In this document: one piece after another, positions 15,897 through 24,346 of the stretch | Layout: each line of letters opens with the position of its first letter | Numbering within the stretch: the stretch's first letter is position 1 | Assembly: GCA_030535245.1 (NCBI GenBank) | Contig: JAUNBJ010000031.1 | Coordinates: 1-32,009 of the forward strand | DNA: 32,009 nucleotides | Reading direction: 5' to 3' | DNA from: Planctomycetia bacterium | GTDB taxonomy: Bacteria; Planctomycetota; Planctomycetia; Pirellulales; Thermoguttaceae | Made by a program: the position numbers and the translations under genes | The notes under the pieces: model-generated | Databases searched by the model: none | The model's input: the letters and a program-made list of their open reading frames with translations, nothing else | What the model was told of the DNA's origin: nothing

Positions 15897-17456
15897 ATGA
15901 ACGAAAACACGAAAACGATTCTTTTTTTGATGATAGCGGTGGTGCTTGGGGTACTGGCGGCGGTGTTTGCCATCCCGAAAAACACGACGTTTAACGTGGA
16001 CGACATGGTGGGACAGGAGCTGTTTCCGGAGTTGAAAAACGCGTTGGACGTACATGCCATGGAGATCGTCCGATTCAACGAAAAGACGGGCGACATCGTG
16101 CCGTTTGAAGTGCGTCAGGTGCACAAACAGTGGTGCCTGCCGTCGCATGATAATTACCCGGCCGACGCGAAGGATCAGGTGGTGGCTGCCGCGTCGTCGC
16201 TCATGGGACTTCGGGTGATTCGCGTGGCGGATCGTCGGGGTTCGGCACACGAGCAGTATGGCGTTTTGGATCCCGACCCGGCCAAATTGCGGGCGGGGAT
16301 GACGGGCGTCGGGGAAAAAGTGGTGATGAAAGATGCGGCGGGGAAGGTGCTTTTGAACCTGATCATCGGTCGCGAAGTGGATGCGGGAAGCGGGAAGCAG
16401 TACGTACGTCGTGCGGGGCAGGACCCGATTTACATCGTGGAGTTGCGGACGGACGCTCTGTCCGCCGACTTTGCCGACTGGATCGAGAAGGACCTGATGA
16501 AACTTCAGCCGTGGGACGTGCTGGGGCTGGATGTTTACGACTATTCCCTCGACATGGCGGCGGGAACGACGAACGTCCGTGGGAACGTCCGGCTGGAATA
16601 CGTCGATATGGAGGAAGCTCCGTGGAAAATGACGAGCAACCAGATTCCAACCGGAAACGGCGGTATGGTGGAGCGTCCCCTTCCGGAAGGAAAAACGCTC
16701 AACATGGAAAAGCTGGAGAAATGCCGGAACCAGCTCTCTGAAATGCGGATTGTCGACGTGGCGAAAAAGCCGGAAGGGTTGACGTCCGATTTGAAAGTTC
16801 CCGGCAACCTGGCGTTCTCCCAGGATGCGGTAAATTCGTTGAAGGAAAAGGGATTTTATCTGGTGGAGTTTCCCACCGGGGAGGGACAAACCCAGCGGGT
16901 ACTGCTTTCCAACGAGGGAGAAATGCGGGTGCTGTGCAAGGAGGGGGTGGCGTACATCCTCCGATTTGGGAACATTGCGGGCCAGCAGGCGTTTGCCGAG
17001 GGGGAAGCGAAAGACAACGTGAATCGTTACCTGTTCCTCATGGCGGATTTGGAGGAAAGCACCGTCACGAAGGAGCCGCTTTCCGAGCTGCCGCAACCCC
17101 CGGCCCTCGGTGCCGACGAGGAGACGCAGGCCAGGTATGCCACGGAAAAGGCCGCTGCGGAAGCGATGAATGCCGAAATTGAAAAGCGGAACGCCGAGGC
17201 GGTGGAGGCGGCGAAGCAAAAAGTCGCGTCGCTCAACGAACGGTTTGCGGACTGGTACTACGTCATTCCGAACAACGTTTACAAGGAGATTCACCTGACC
17301 TACGACGACCTGTTCACCGTCGCTTTGCCCCCGTCGGACAAGCAACCGCACGACCATGAGCATGATCATGACCACGATCATGAACATGACCACGGGCATG
17401 ACCACGACCACGACCAGGAACATGGGCACGACCACCCGGAGGACGTCACGAAATGA
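15897..17456 (+). CDS. DUF4340-domain protein with His/Asp-rich C-terminal tail
   Basis: 519 residues from the ATG at 15897 (MNENTKTILFLM). One N-terminal membrane helix (about 6-26) anchors the protein; the rest is probably periplasmic. The DUF4340 region includes RQVHKQWCLPSHDNYPADAKDQV, LIIGREVDAGSGKQYVRR and DWIEKDLMKLQPWDV. DUF4340 proteins accompany Gld-type ABC transporters and are thought to act with the GldG domain. Residues about 435-470 are Glu/Ala-rich and probably helical. The final ~40 residues are made almost only of His, Asp, Glu and Gly (repeating DHDHEHDH) before PEDVTK; such tails can bind Zn, Ni or Cu. The stop overlaps the folK start by 4 nt. An extended start at 15735 lies inside the upstream gene and was rejected. 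Confidence 0.88.
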   Translation: MNENTKTILFLMIAVVLGVLAAVFAIPKNTTFNVDDMVGQELFPELKNALDVHAMEIVRFNEKTGDIVPFEVRQVHKQWCLPSHDNYPADAKDQVVAAASSLMGLRVIRVADRRGSAHEQYGVLDPDPAKLRAGMTGVGEKVVMKDAAGKVLLNLIIGREVDAGSGKQYVRRAGQDPIYIVELRTDALSADFADWIEKDLMKLQPWDVLGLDVYDYSLDMAAGTTNVRGNVRLEYVDMEEAPWKMTSNQIPTGNGGMVERPLPEGKTLNMEKLEKCRNQLSEMRIVDVAKKPEGLTSDLKVPGNLAFSQDAVNSLKEKGFYLVEFPTGEGQTQRVLLSNEGEMRVLCKEGVAYILRFGNIAGQQAFAEGEAKDNVNRYLFLMADLEESTVTKEPLSELPQPPALGADEETQARYATEKAAAEAMNAEIEKRNAEAVEAAKQKVASLNERFADWYYVIPNNVYKEIHLTYDDLFTVALPPSDKQPHDHEHDHDHDHEHDHGHDHDHDQEHGHDHPEDVTK

Positions 17457-18118
17457 CGCGTGACGTGCTTTTGGGCTTTGGCGGCAACGAAGGGGACGTG
17501 GCGCGGGCCTTTGAGGAGGGGTTGGCCTGGCTGGAAAAATTACCCTGCGTGCGGCGGTTACGTGCGTCGCGTTTGTGGACGTATCCCCCGATGGGTTGCG
17601 AACCGCAGGCGGCCCCTTTTTGTAACGGCGTCGTTCGGCTGAGTGTCGCGGAGGCTCTTACACCGGACGCCTTTTTCGCCCACGTGATGACGCTGGATCG
17701 GAAAAAGAAACAGGAAAAAACAGAACGCTGGCACTCCCGGCAGGCCGATTGGGATTTGCTTCTGTTCGGCGACTGCGAGATTCACGACTGGCCCCGGCTG
17801 ATTGTGCCGCATCCTTTTTTACCATGGCGTCGGTTTGTTTTGGAGCCGGCCCTGGAAATTGCCGCCGACATGCGTCACCCATCCACCGGAAAGACGCTGG
17901 AGCAGCTACTCGACCAACTCCATGCCGGGGCGGAGGTGATGGAGATCAACGTCGCCTGCCGGGAAGATGCGGCACGACGGGATCGCGCTCGAACGCTGGG
18001 GGTTCCGTACCTCGACTGCCGCGACGTGTGGCGGTCGGAAGAAAACATTCCCACGCAAAAGATTGTTTCGTTGGCGCGTGGAGCGTATGGCGATTTCAGA
18101 ACGTCGCCAAAGAAATAA
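17453..18118 (+). CDS. folK: 2-amino-4-hydroxy-6-hydroxymethyldihydropteridine pyrophosphokinase
   Basis: 221 residues. HPPK transfers pyrophosphate from ATP to 6-hydroxymethyl-dihydropterin in folate synthesis. Family features: LLGFGGNEGD at the N-terminus (GSN-type start), ERWHSRQADWDLLLFG (91-106) with the two Mg-binding aspartates Asp99 and Asp101, and LIVPHPFLPWRRFVLEPALEIA (117-138). The usual enzyme is about 160 residues; here a C-terminal extension of some 60 residues (from about 158) has no recognised domain. The ATG lies in the overlap with the DUF4340 stop, and GGAGG is present upstream. It is followed by panC, so two vitamin genes sit behind the ABC operon. Confidence 0.9.
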   Translation: MTRDVLLGFGGNEGDVARAFEEGLAWLEKLPCVRRLRASRLWTYPPMGCEPQAAPFCNGVVRLSVAEALTPDAFFAHVMTLDRKKKQEKTERWHSRQADWDLLLFGDCEIHDWPRLIVPHPFLPWRRFVLEPALEIAADMRHPSTGKTLEQLLDQLHAGAEVMEINVACREDAARRDRARTLGVPYLDCRDVWRSEENIPTQKIVSLARGAYGDFRTSPKK

Positions 18119-18175
18119 AGGCCTGTATTGTCAACGTTTCGGAGGGAAAGATACGGGCGGCATTTGGAGGAAAAA

Positions 18176-19036
18176 ATGACTCAATGTATTCATACGGTTG
18201 CGGCGCTGCGAACCCTGGTGGACGGATTCCACCGGGAGGGAAAAACGGTTGGGCTGGTGCCGACGATGGGCGCCTTACATGCCGGACACCTCAGCCTGGT
18301 GCGGCGTTCCATGGCACGGTGTGACCGTACGGTGGTTTCCATTTTCGTCAATCCCACCCAGTTTGGCCCGACGGAAGATTTTGACCGATACCCGCGAACG
18401 CTCGGAAACGACGTGAAACTCCTGTCCGAACTGGAAAAGGAGGGGGAGCCGGAAATCCTCGCGTTTGCCCCGTCGGTGGAGGAGATGTACCCGCAGGGTT
18501 TCGATACGTACGTGACCGTTGGCGGCCCGGCCAAACCGCTGGAAGGGCAATTTCGCCCCACGCATTTTCGCGGCGTGGCGACGGTGGTGCTGAAACTGTT
18601 CCACATGTCGCGGTGCGACGTCGCCTTTTTCGGCCAGAAAGATTTTCAGCAGGTTCAGGTGATACGCCAGTTCACGCGGGATTTGAACGTTCCGGTCGAA
18701 ATCGAGATCTGCCCGATTGTCCGGGAAGCGGACGGCCTGGCAATGAGTTCGCGGAACCGGTATCTTTCCAGCGACGCGAGGAATCGGGCGCTTTCGCTTT
18801 CCCGAAGTCTCCGGAAGGCGGCGGAAAAGGTGCGTGCCGGTTGCCGTTCCCGTTCGGAGCTGGAGGCGGTGATTCGAGCGGAAATCGCAACGTGCGCGAA
18901 CCACAAGATCGACTACATTGCCATCGTGAATCCCGAAACGCTCCTGCCGGTGGACGAAAACCTGACCCTTCCGGTCTCCATCCTGTTGGCCGTGAAGGTG
19001 GACGACACGCGACTGATTGATAACATCCTGCTTTAA
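18176..19036 (+). CDS. panC: Pantothenate synthetase (pantoate--beta-alanine ligase)
   Basis: 286 residues, the usual size. It joins pantoate and beta-alanine with ATP to make pantothenate, the coenzyme A precursor. Nucleotidyltransferase signatures: PTMGALHAGHLSLV (29-42, the HIGH-like motif), SIFVNPTQFGPTEDFDRYPR, FFGQKDFQQ and READGLAMSSRNRYLS (the KMSKS-like region). The ATG at 18176 is preceded by GGAGG with 5 nt spacing, which favours it over an upstream start at 18128. It lies 57 nt after folK and 15 nt before lgt. Confidence 0.97.
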   Translation: MTQCIHTVAALRTLVDGFHREGKTVGLVPTMGALHAGHLSLVRRSMARCDRTVVSIFVNPTQFGPTEDFDRYPRTLGNDVKLLSELEKEGEPEILAFAPSVEEMYPQGFDTYVTVGGPAKPLEGQFRPTHFRGVATVVLKLFHMSRCDVAFFGQKDFQQVQVIRQFTRDLNVPVEIEICPIVREADGLAMSSRNRYLSSDARNRALSLSRSLRKAAEKVRAGCRSRSELEAVIRAEIATCANHKIDYIAIVNPETLLPVDENLTLPVSILLAVKVDDTRLIDNILL

Positions 19037-19051
19037 TTTATTGGAATCGCC

Positions 19052-20362
19052 ATGCAGCAAACACTTTTTTATCTGCCGTATCAGCTTGGGGGATTCCCCC
19101 TGTTCGGGTTGGGGATCGTACTGGGCCTGTGGTTTTTGGCAGTGCTTCTGGTTTCCCTGCGAAGCTGGAAAAAAAGCGGCTGGAACCGGGAGAAAACCTC
19201 GACGCTTCTCCTTTCCCTGGTCGTGGGCGTGGTGGTTTCGTGGGGGCTTCCTCTGATTGGACGCCCGGCAGGGGTGCCGATTCAGGGATACGGCCTGATG
19301 ATGTTGCTGGCCATCCTGCTTTCCGGCGGGCTGGTCGTCTGGCGGGCGCCGCGGTTCGGGTTCACACATGACGACGTGTTTGAAATCTGCCTCTGGCTGT
19401 GCATTCCGGGACTTATCGGGGCACGGCTTTTCTACGTGATCGAGTATTGGCAGGAAATTTATACGCCGAACGTTGCGGAGCTGATTTTCCGTATCCTGAA
19501 CTTTCCCGCCGGGGGGCTGGTCGTGTACGGCTCGTTTTTCGGCGCGGTTGTGGGAGGGACGTATTACCTCTGGAAAAAGCGGCTCTCCATGCTCCGAATG
19601 TTCGACCTTCTGGCCCCCGGCATGATGTTGGGGTTGGCACTGGGACGCATCGGCTGCTTCCTGAACGGCTGCTGCTTCGGCGGGGTGTGCGATCTGGAAC
19701 ACCAGCATTGGGGCGTTTCCTTTCCGGCAGGCAGCCCCCCGTACGAACGTCAGCTCGAAAATGGCGACATTCACGTGGATCCCAACGCGTTTTACTACGG
19801 AATGCGTCTGGAACAGACCCCCGACGGTACCCAGGTCGCGGAGGTTTCTCCCAACGGTGAATCGGCCCGGCATGGGATTCAGGCGGGCGACCAGATCACG
19901 TACCTGAACGGCACTTCGCAGCCAACACGCGACCAGGTGTTGGAGATTTTGATTTTTCGGGTGCGGCAGGAGGGGCTGATTGCCATGGAATGCCAACGGA
20001 AAGGCGACACGTTCCGTACCCTCTGGACGACGACGCGTTCCGCCGGCCCGGTCAGCCTGCCGGTCTACCCGACGCAGCTTTATAGCAGCGGGATGGCTTT
20101 TTTGCTCTGCCTTGTCCTGCTGCTGCACGCCCGACTGCGAAGAAACCCCAACGGGCTGGGCTTAAAACGCGACGGCGAAGCGATTTCGCTGATGTTGCTG
20201 CTCTACTCCATCAACCGCTACTGCCTTGAAAATGTGCGTATCGACGAGGCCGATTTCCTCCAGACCGGACGCACCGTGTCGCAGAACGTCAGTATCCTGC
20301 TGTTCCTGCTGGCCGCCGCGATGATGGTCTGGATTCACGTTCGCCCCGCCAAACGCGTCTGA
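19052..20362 (+). CDS. lgt: Prolipoprotein diacylglyceryl transferase with PDZ-like insertion
   Basis: 436 residues, against ~290 in E. coli. Lgt attaches diacylglycerol to the lipobox cysteine of prelipoproteins in the inner membrane. Core motifs: GYGLMMLLA (79-87), GARLFYVIEYW (123-133), GGLVVYGSFFGAVVGG (154-169; Tyr where E. coli has His103), the signature GRIGCFLNGCCFGG (198-211, with the essential Arg199), PVYPTQLYSS (337-346) and RYCLENVRIDEADF (389-402). About 75 N-terminal residues with two extra membrane segments precede the core. Between 228 and 335 a soluble segment is inserted whose centre, VAEVSPNGESARHGIQAGDQITYLNG, has the PDZ pattern (hydrophobic strand, G-x-x-x-GD-x-I-x-x-xNG). 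The insertion faces the periplasm if the topology is conventional. Convergent with the FmdB gene, 13 nt apart. Confidence 0.92.
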   Translation: MQQTLFYLPYQLGGFPLFGLGIVLGLWFLAVLLVSLRSWKKSGWNREKTSTLLLSLVVGVVVSWGLPLIGRPAGVPIQGYGLMMLLAILLSGGLVVWRAPRFGFTHDDVFEICLWLCIPGLIGARLFYVIEYWQEIYTPNVAELIFRILNFPAGGLVVYGSFFGAVVGGTYYLWKKRLSMLRMFDLLAPGMMLGLALGRIGCFLNGCCFGGVCDLEHQHWGVSFPAGSPPYERQLENGDIHVDPNAFYYGMRLEQTPDGTQVAEVSPNGESARHGIQAGDQITYLNGTSQPTRDQVLEILIFRVRQEGLIAMECQRKGDTFRTLWTTTRSAGPVSLPVYPTQLYSSGMAFLLCLVLLLHARLRRNPNGLGLKRDGEAISLMLLLYSINRYCLENVRIDEADFLQTGRTVSQNVSILLFLLAAAMMVWIHVRPAKRV

Positions 20363-20375
20363 ATCCCCCCCGAAA

Positions 20376-20672
20376 TTACCGCTGAAGTTTGTCCGCAGAA
20401 ATCACCTGCGGCCCGTCGCCAGCGGTCTTTTCATAGAAACCGCCGCCGCTTTTCTTGTATTGCGTGAAACCATGCTTCGCCAGATTCTTCGGACTGAGCA
20501 TGTCCCGCTCGCTTTTCACCGACGCGACGCGAAAGTCAAACCGCCGCCGCACCGGTTGTCCACATCGGGGGCATTTCTCCAAAGGCGCTTCCGACCGATC
20601 CTGCAACTCCTCAAAAATCATGTCGCAGTCCGCGCCACACACGTCGCTATGCTCGTACTTGTAAAGAGGCAT
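20376..20672 (-). CDS. FmdB-type zinc ribbon protein
   Basis: 98 residues. The N-terminal half is a zinc ribbon: Cys12 and Cys16 in CGADC, and Cys34 and Cys37 in CPRCG, within the FmdB-family start MPLYKYEH. The C-terminal half is Lys/Gly-rich and probably flexible. Proteins of this family are called putative regulators, but their molecular function is unsettled. The start ATG lies 1 nt after the fabF stop, so it is the last gene of the fatty-acid cluster and probably coupled to it. Confidence 0.85.
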   Translation of the reverse strand: MPLYKYEHSDVCGADCDMIFEELQDRSEAPLEKCPRCGQPVRRRFDFRVASVKSERDMLSPKNLAKHGFTQYKKSGGGFYEKTAGDGPQVISADKLQR

Positions 20673-20673
20673 T

Positions 20674-21915
20674 TTATCGATACTTTCCTACCACCAAACT
20701 GGAATTGTGTCCACCAAAACCGAAACTGTTGGAAAGAACGTAATTGCATTCCCGCTCCACCGCATGGTTCGGCGTGTAGTTCAAATCGCATTGCGGGTCG
20801 GGCGTGTCCAGGTTGATCGTCGGCGGAATCACCCCGTTCTGAATCGCCAGCACGGAGAAAATCATCTCCACCGCACCGCTGGCTCCCAGAAGGTGCCCGG
20901 TCTGGCTCTTGGTACTGGAAACATTCACCCGATACGCGTCCCCCCCGAAAACCTTCTTGATGGCGTTCGTTTCCGCAATGTCGCCCAAATGCGTGCTCGT
21001 TCCATGCGCGTTGATGTAGTCGATCTGCTCCGGATTCAAATGCGCATCGGCAAGTGCAAAGCGGATCGCGTGGGCCGCCCCGTCCCCCAACTCGCTCGGC
21101 TGCACGATGTGAAACGCGTCCGACGAGGAACCTGCCCCCAACACCTCGGCGTAAATCTTCGCTCCGCGTTTTTTGGCATGTTCCAACTCCTCGAACACCA
21201 ACACCCCCGAACCTTCGCCCATGACGAAACCGTCTCGATCCCGGTCGAACGGACGGCTCGCTTTTTCCGGCTCGTCGTTCCGCTCCGAAAGTGCCCGCAT
21301 GGCAGAAAACGCCCCCACACCAATGCCGACAACCGCCCCCTCGCATCCCCCCGTCAACGCAAAGTCCACACGGTTCAGACGAATGGCGTCCATGGCCGCC
21401 TCCATCGAATGCCCCGCACTGGCACACGCGGAAACCACCGCATAACTTGGCCCCTGAAGATTGCACCGGATGGACAAATGCCCCGCCGCCGAATTGGGAA
21501 TAATACGCGGAATCGTAAATGGAGAAATCTTGGAAACCCCCTTGGAAAGATACCGGGCTTCCTGCTCCTCCAAAGTTGCCAAACCCCCAATCCCCGAACC
21601 AATGAAACACCCACCGCGAAGCGGATTTTCCCGCGACATGTCCAGCCCCGAATCCGCAAACGCCTGAATCCCCGCCACGATACCAAACTTCGTGTTCGTA
21701 TCCAGGTGACGCGCGTCTTTCGGCTCCAGATAACCGTCCGTCGTGAATGTCTCCGGAAGATGCCCCGCAATCCGACAACGGAATCCGGTCGCGTCAAAAG
21801 AACGGATGGGCACGATCCCACTCTTGCCGGCAATCACGTTTTCCCAGGATTCCGACACCCCGCAACCCAAAGGACAAACCATTCCCATTCCGGTAATGAC
21901 GATTCTTCGTTCCAC
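20674..21915 (-). CDS. fabF: Beta-ketoacyl-ACP synthase II
   Basis: 413 residues, the standard length. It condenses malonyl-ACP with acyl-ACP in fatty acid elongation. The thiolase-fold catalytic triad is complete: Cys164 in VSACASAGHS, His304 in NAHGTSTHLGD and His341 in STKSQTGHLLGASG. The C-terminal NSFGFGGHNSS is also present. The start is GTG at 21915 with GGAGG upstream. It is 164 nt downstream of acpP and directly before the FmdB gene. KAS II rather than KAS I is assigned by the NAHGTST-LGD pattern and by position after acpP. Confidence 0.96.
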   Translation of the reverse strand: MERRIVITGMGMVCPLGCGVSESWENVIAGKSGIVPIRSFDATGFRCRIAGHLPETFTTDGYLEPKDARHLDTNTKFGIVAGIQAFADSGLDMSRENPLRGGCFIGSGIGGLATLEEQEARYLSKGVSKISPFTIPRIIPNSAAGHLSIRCNLQGPSYAVVSACASAGHSMEAAMDAIRLNRVDFALTGGCEGAVVGIGVGAFSAMRALSERNDEPEKASRPFDRDRDGFVMGEGSGVLVFEELEHAKKRGAKIYAEVLGAGSSSDAFHIVQPSELGDGAAHAIRFALADAHLNPEQIDYINAHGTSTHLGDIAETNAIKKVFGGDAYRVNVSSTKSQTGHLLGASGAVEMIFSVLAIQNGVIPPTINLDTPDPQCDLNYTPNHAVERECNYVLSNSFGFGGHNSSLVVGKYR

Positions 21916-22079
21916 GACACACCTCCAACGTTCATTCCGACCACCCTAAAGACAGCCCAACACGCCATGCCGCGATGAACCCCTTTGGAGACCCATCGCG
22001 ACACCAATTACGATTAAGAATAAGCCAACCGCGAACAGAAAAAAACTTCCTGCCCGAAGGAGAGAGTCCTGTAGCGGAA

Positions 22080-22334
22080 TCAGCCTTTCTTCTCGGCCAG
22101 CTCTTTTCCAATATGCTCCACCACGTCGCCAATCGTCTGGACGTCTTCGGTTGCGTCTTCCGGAATCGTGATTCCAAACTCGTCCTCCAACTCCATGACC
22201 AACTCCACCAGGTCGAGCGAATCCGCACCCAGATCGTTCACAAACGACGTTTCCAGGGTCATTTCGTCCTTGTTAAATCCAAGGTGGTCACTGACAATGG
22301 TCTTGACGCGATCTTCAATATTGTTCGTATCCAC
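22080..22334 (-). CDS. acpP: Acyl carrier protein
   Basis: 84 residues, acidic, with the phosphopantetheine attachment Ser39 in LGADSLDLVELVMELEDEFGI. It carries growing acyl chains in fatty acid synthesis. The start codon is GTG at 22334 with AGAGGAG upstream. It has its own promoter at 22405-22433 and a small hairpin in the leader, in keeping with the need for far more ACP than for the enzymes encoded next to it. Confidence 0.97.
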   Translation of the reverse strand: MDTNNIEDRVKTIVSDHLGFNKDEMTLETSFVNDLGADSLDLVELVMELEDEFGITIPEDATEDVQTIGDVVEHIGKELAEKKG

Positions 22335-22371
22335 AAGCTATCTCCTCTACAAAATGAATGTTCTCTCCCCA

Positions 22372-22386
22372 TGCCCCCTCGGGGCA
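22372..22386 (-). promoter_or_regulatory. Small hairpin in the acpP leader
   Basis: TGCCCC (22372-22377) and GGGGCA (22381-22386) form a 6-bp stem with a CTC loop, between the acpP promoter and its ribosome site. There is no T tract, so it is not a terminator. It may stabilise the leader or be a fragment of a dispersed repeat. Confidence 0.4.
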
Positions 22387-22404
22387 CAGCTTATAAACAA
22401 ACGC

Positions 22405-22433
22405 AGTTTACCACATTCTGACACTTTTGGCAA
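22405..22433 (-). promoter_or_regulatory. Predicted promoter of acpP
   Basis: Minus strand TTGCCA (22433-22428), 17-nt spacer, TAAACT (22410-22405), in the fabG-acpP gap. Confidence 0.6.
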
Positions 22434-22448
22434 GGCCCGCTGGCAGAC

Positions 22449-23216
22449 TTATGCCGTCATACCGCCATCCACCGGAATTACCTGCCCCGTAATGTACCCC
22501 GCCGCATCGCTCGACAAAAACAACACCGCATCGGCAATGTCCTGCGCGTCGCCAACCCGATTGAGCGGAATCCGCTTTTTGGCTTCCGTAATGATCATGT
22601 CGCTCAGCACCGCCGTCATGTCCGTCGCAATGAACCCCGGAGCCACCGCGTTGCACGTGATTTTCCGCTTCGCGTACTCCCGCGCCACCGTGTTCGTAAA
22701 ACCGATCAGCCCCGCCTTCGACGCCGAATAGTTCGCCTGCCCCGGATTGCCAATCAGCCCCGAAACGCTCGAAATATTCACAATCCGACCCCAACGCTTC
22801 TGCATCATCGGCATGATACACGCCCGCGTAAACGTGAACGCGCCACGAAGATTCGTCGTAATCACCGCGTCCCAGTCCTCATCCTTCATGTTCGCCAGCA
22901 TGGTGTCCCGCGTGATCCCCGCACAATTCACCAGAATGCTCACCTTCTCCCACTTCGCCAGCACCGCGTCCACGACGCCCTGCGCTTCTTCCGTCACGCC
23001 GACGTTCGCACCAAACGCTTCCGCTTCGCCGCCCGCCGCGAGAATCTCCTCGACCGTGCCCCGGACCCGCTCCACCGAGGTCGCTACGCACGCCACTTTC
23101 GCGCCATTTTCCGCCAGCGACAACGCAATCGCCTTGCCAATCCCCCGCGACGCCCCCGTCACGATCGCGACCCGGTCGCTCAAATCCACCGTCAAACGCG
23201 AATGCTTTTCCGCCAT
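22449..23216 (-). CDS. fabG: 3-oxoacyl-ACP reductase
   Basis: 255 residues. NADPH-dependent short-chain dehydrogenase that reduces beta-ketoacyl-ACP. Cofactor motif TGASRGIGKAIA (20-31), NCAG (97-100), catalytic Ser150, Tyr163 and Lys167 in NISSVSGLIGNPGQ-ANYSASKAGL, and the C-terminal GQVIPVDGGM. The ATG at 23216 has GGAG upstream. It lies between fabD and acpP, the common order. Confidence 0.96.
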   Translation of the reverse strand: MAEKHSRLTVDLSDRVAIVTGASRGIGKAIALSLAENGAKVACVATSVERVRGTVEEILAAGGEAEAFGANVGVTEEAQGVVDAVLAKWEKVSILVNCAGITRDTMLANMKDEDWDAVITTNLRGAFTFTRACIMPMMQKRWGRIVNISSVSGLIGNPGQANYSASKAGLIGFTNTVAREYAKRKITCNAVAPGFIATDMTAVLSDMIITEAKKRIPLNRVGDAQDIADAVLFLSSDAAGYITGQVIPVDGGMTA

Positions 23217-23269
23217 GTTCTATTCTCCATATTTCGGGTTACGCGGACTTCCGCCCGCTGCCTATCCCC

Positions 23270-23288
23270 CTAAAGACCCATTCCAGCC
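23270..23288. repeat. Dispersed intergenic motif, copy 2 (CTAAAGACCCATTCCAGCC)
   Basis: One of several variants of CTAAAAnCCCAnTCCGGCCC found just upstream of minus-strand genes; this one lies 54 nt before the fabG start. It is the most divergent of the clearer copies. Confidence 0.4.
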
Positions 23289-23336
23289 TCTAAAAGGAAC
23301 CTTTCGTTTATTGAATGCCGCAACGCCCCGTTCCCG

Positions 23337-24245
23337 TCAGACCTCCACGCCCTGACAGTTCACCTTCCGATCAATCCGCTTCATCAAACCGCGAAGCACC
23401 CGCCCCGGGCCGACTTCCACAAACGCATCGTACCCCTCCGACAACAAATACCGCATCGATTTCTCCCACAACACCGGGGAAAGAACCTGCCGAATCAGCA
23501 AGCTCCGTATCTCCTCCGGATCGGAATGTACCGCAGCGTCTACGTTGGAGACCACCGGAATCCGAGGCGTCTTCAATGCGACCCCCGCCAGCACCTCTGC
23601 CAGCCGCTCGTCCGCTGGCTTCATGATCGGAGTATGAAACGCCCCGGCCACCGCCAACGGCACCGCACGGGCAATGTTCTCCGCCGACGCCTTCTCCGCC
23701 GCCCGCTCGCACGCCGCTTTGGAACCCGACACCACCGTGTTCCCCGGACAAAGCAGATTCGCAACAAGCAACGTGTCGTCCCCCCGAACCTGATCGCATA
23801 AATCTTCCACCACGCTCAAATCCGGTCCCAGCATACTCACCATGCCGCTGGGCGTGGCGTCCGATGCCTCCTGCATCGCCATCCCCCGACGCTGCACCAC
23901 CAAAAGGCCTTCCTCAAAATCCATCACCCCGGCAAACACGAGCGCCGTGTACTCCCCCAGACTCAACCCCGCCGCCGCACTGCATTGCGAGACCCAGTCC
24001 GGCTGCGTCGCCCGAAGCTGCTCCAGCGCCGCCAAACTCGTCACGAACAACGCCGGCTGGCTCACGACCGTGGAACTCAATTTCTCGATCGGGCCGTCAA
24101 AACAAAGCTCCGTCAACGAATACCCAAGAATTTGATCCGCCCGGTCGAAAAGGTCTTTGGCGGCTGGCAAAGATTCGTACAGTGCACGCCCCATTCCAAC
24201 AAACTGGGCACCCTGGCCGGGAAACAAAAAGGCGGTCTTACCCAT
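23337..24245 (-). CDS. fabD: Malonyl-CoA:ACP transacylase
   Basis: 302 residues, the standard length. It moves malonyl groups from CoA to ACP. The motif FPGQGAQFVGMG opens the protein; catalytic Ser95 is in GLSLGEYTAL, the malonyl-binding Arg in QRRGMAMQ (about 119-120) and catalytic His204 in GAFHTPIM. The ATG at 24245 follows AAGGAG. It lies 120 nt upstream of fabG and 289 nt downstream of rpmF; the latter gap holds a dispersed motif at 24347-24370 and no gene. Confidence 0.96.
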   Translation of the reverse strand: MGKTAFLFPGQGAQFVGMGRALYESLPAAKDLFDRADQILGYSLTELCFDGPIEKLSSTVVSQPALFVTSLAALEQLRATQPDWVSQCSAAAGLSLGEYTALVFAGVMDFEEGLLVVQRRGMAMQEASDATPSGMVSMLGPDLSVVEDLCDQVRGDDTLLVANLLCPGNTVVSGSKAACERAAEKASAENIARAVPLAVAGAFHTPIMKPADERLAEVLAGVALKTPRIPVVSNVDAAVHSDPEEIRSLLIRQVLSPVLWEKSMRYLLSEGYDAFVEVGPGRVLRGLMKRIDRKVNCQGVEV

Positions 24246-24346
24246 GATTCAGCTCCTTCGGGACTCCAAAATCGATTCAGAAATATCTAAAACACCCTAC
24301 GGACATCGCAGGACATACCCCCAGAGGACAAACAACAAAACACGAC

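Noticed and set aside
15849..17435. 528-codon minus-strand frame opposite the DUF4340 gene
   Set aside because: A shadow; its hydrophobic Val/Met start is only the reverse complement of the His/Asp repeat.
17346..17440. Short repeats that could suggest a CRISPR or tandem array
   Set aside because: These are GACCAY codons for a His/Asp tail, in frame, without spacers.
18275..20128. 617-codon minus-strand frame spanning panC and lgt
   Set aside because: It crosses two convincing plus-strand genes and has shadow-like composition.
20707..21978. 423-codon plus-strand frame opposite fabF
   Set aside because: fabF has its full catalytic triad on the minus strand; the plus frame is a shadow.
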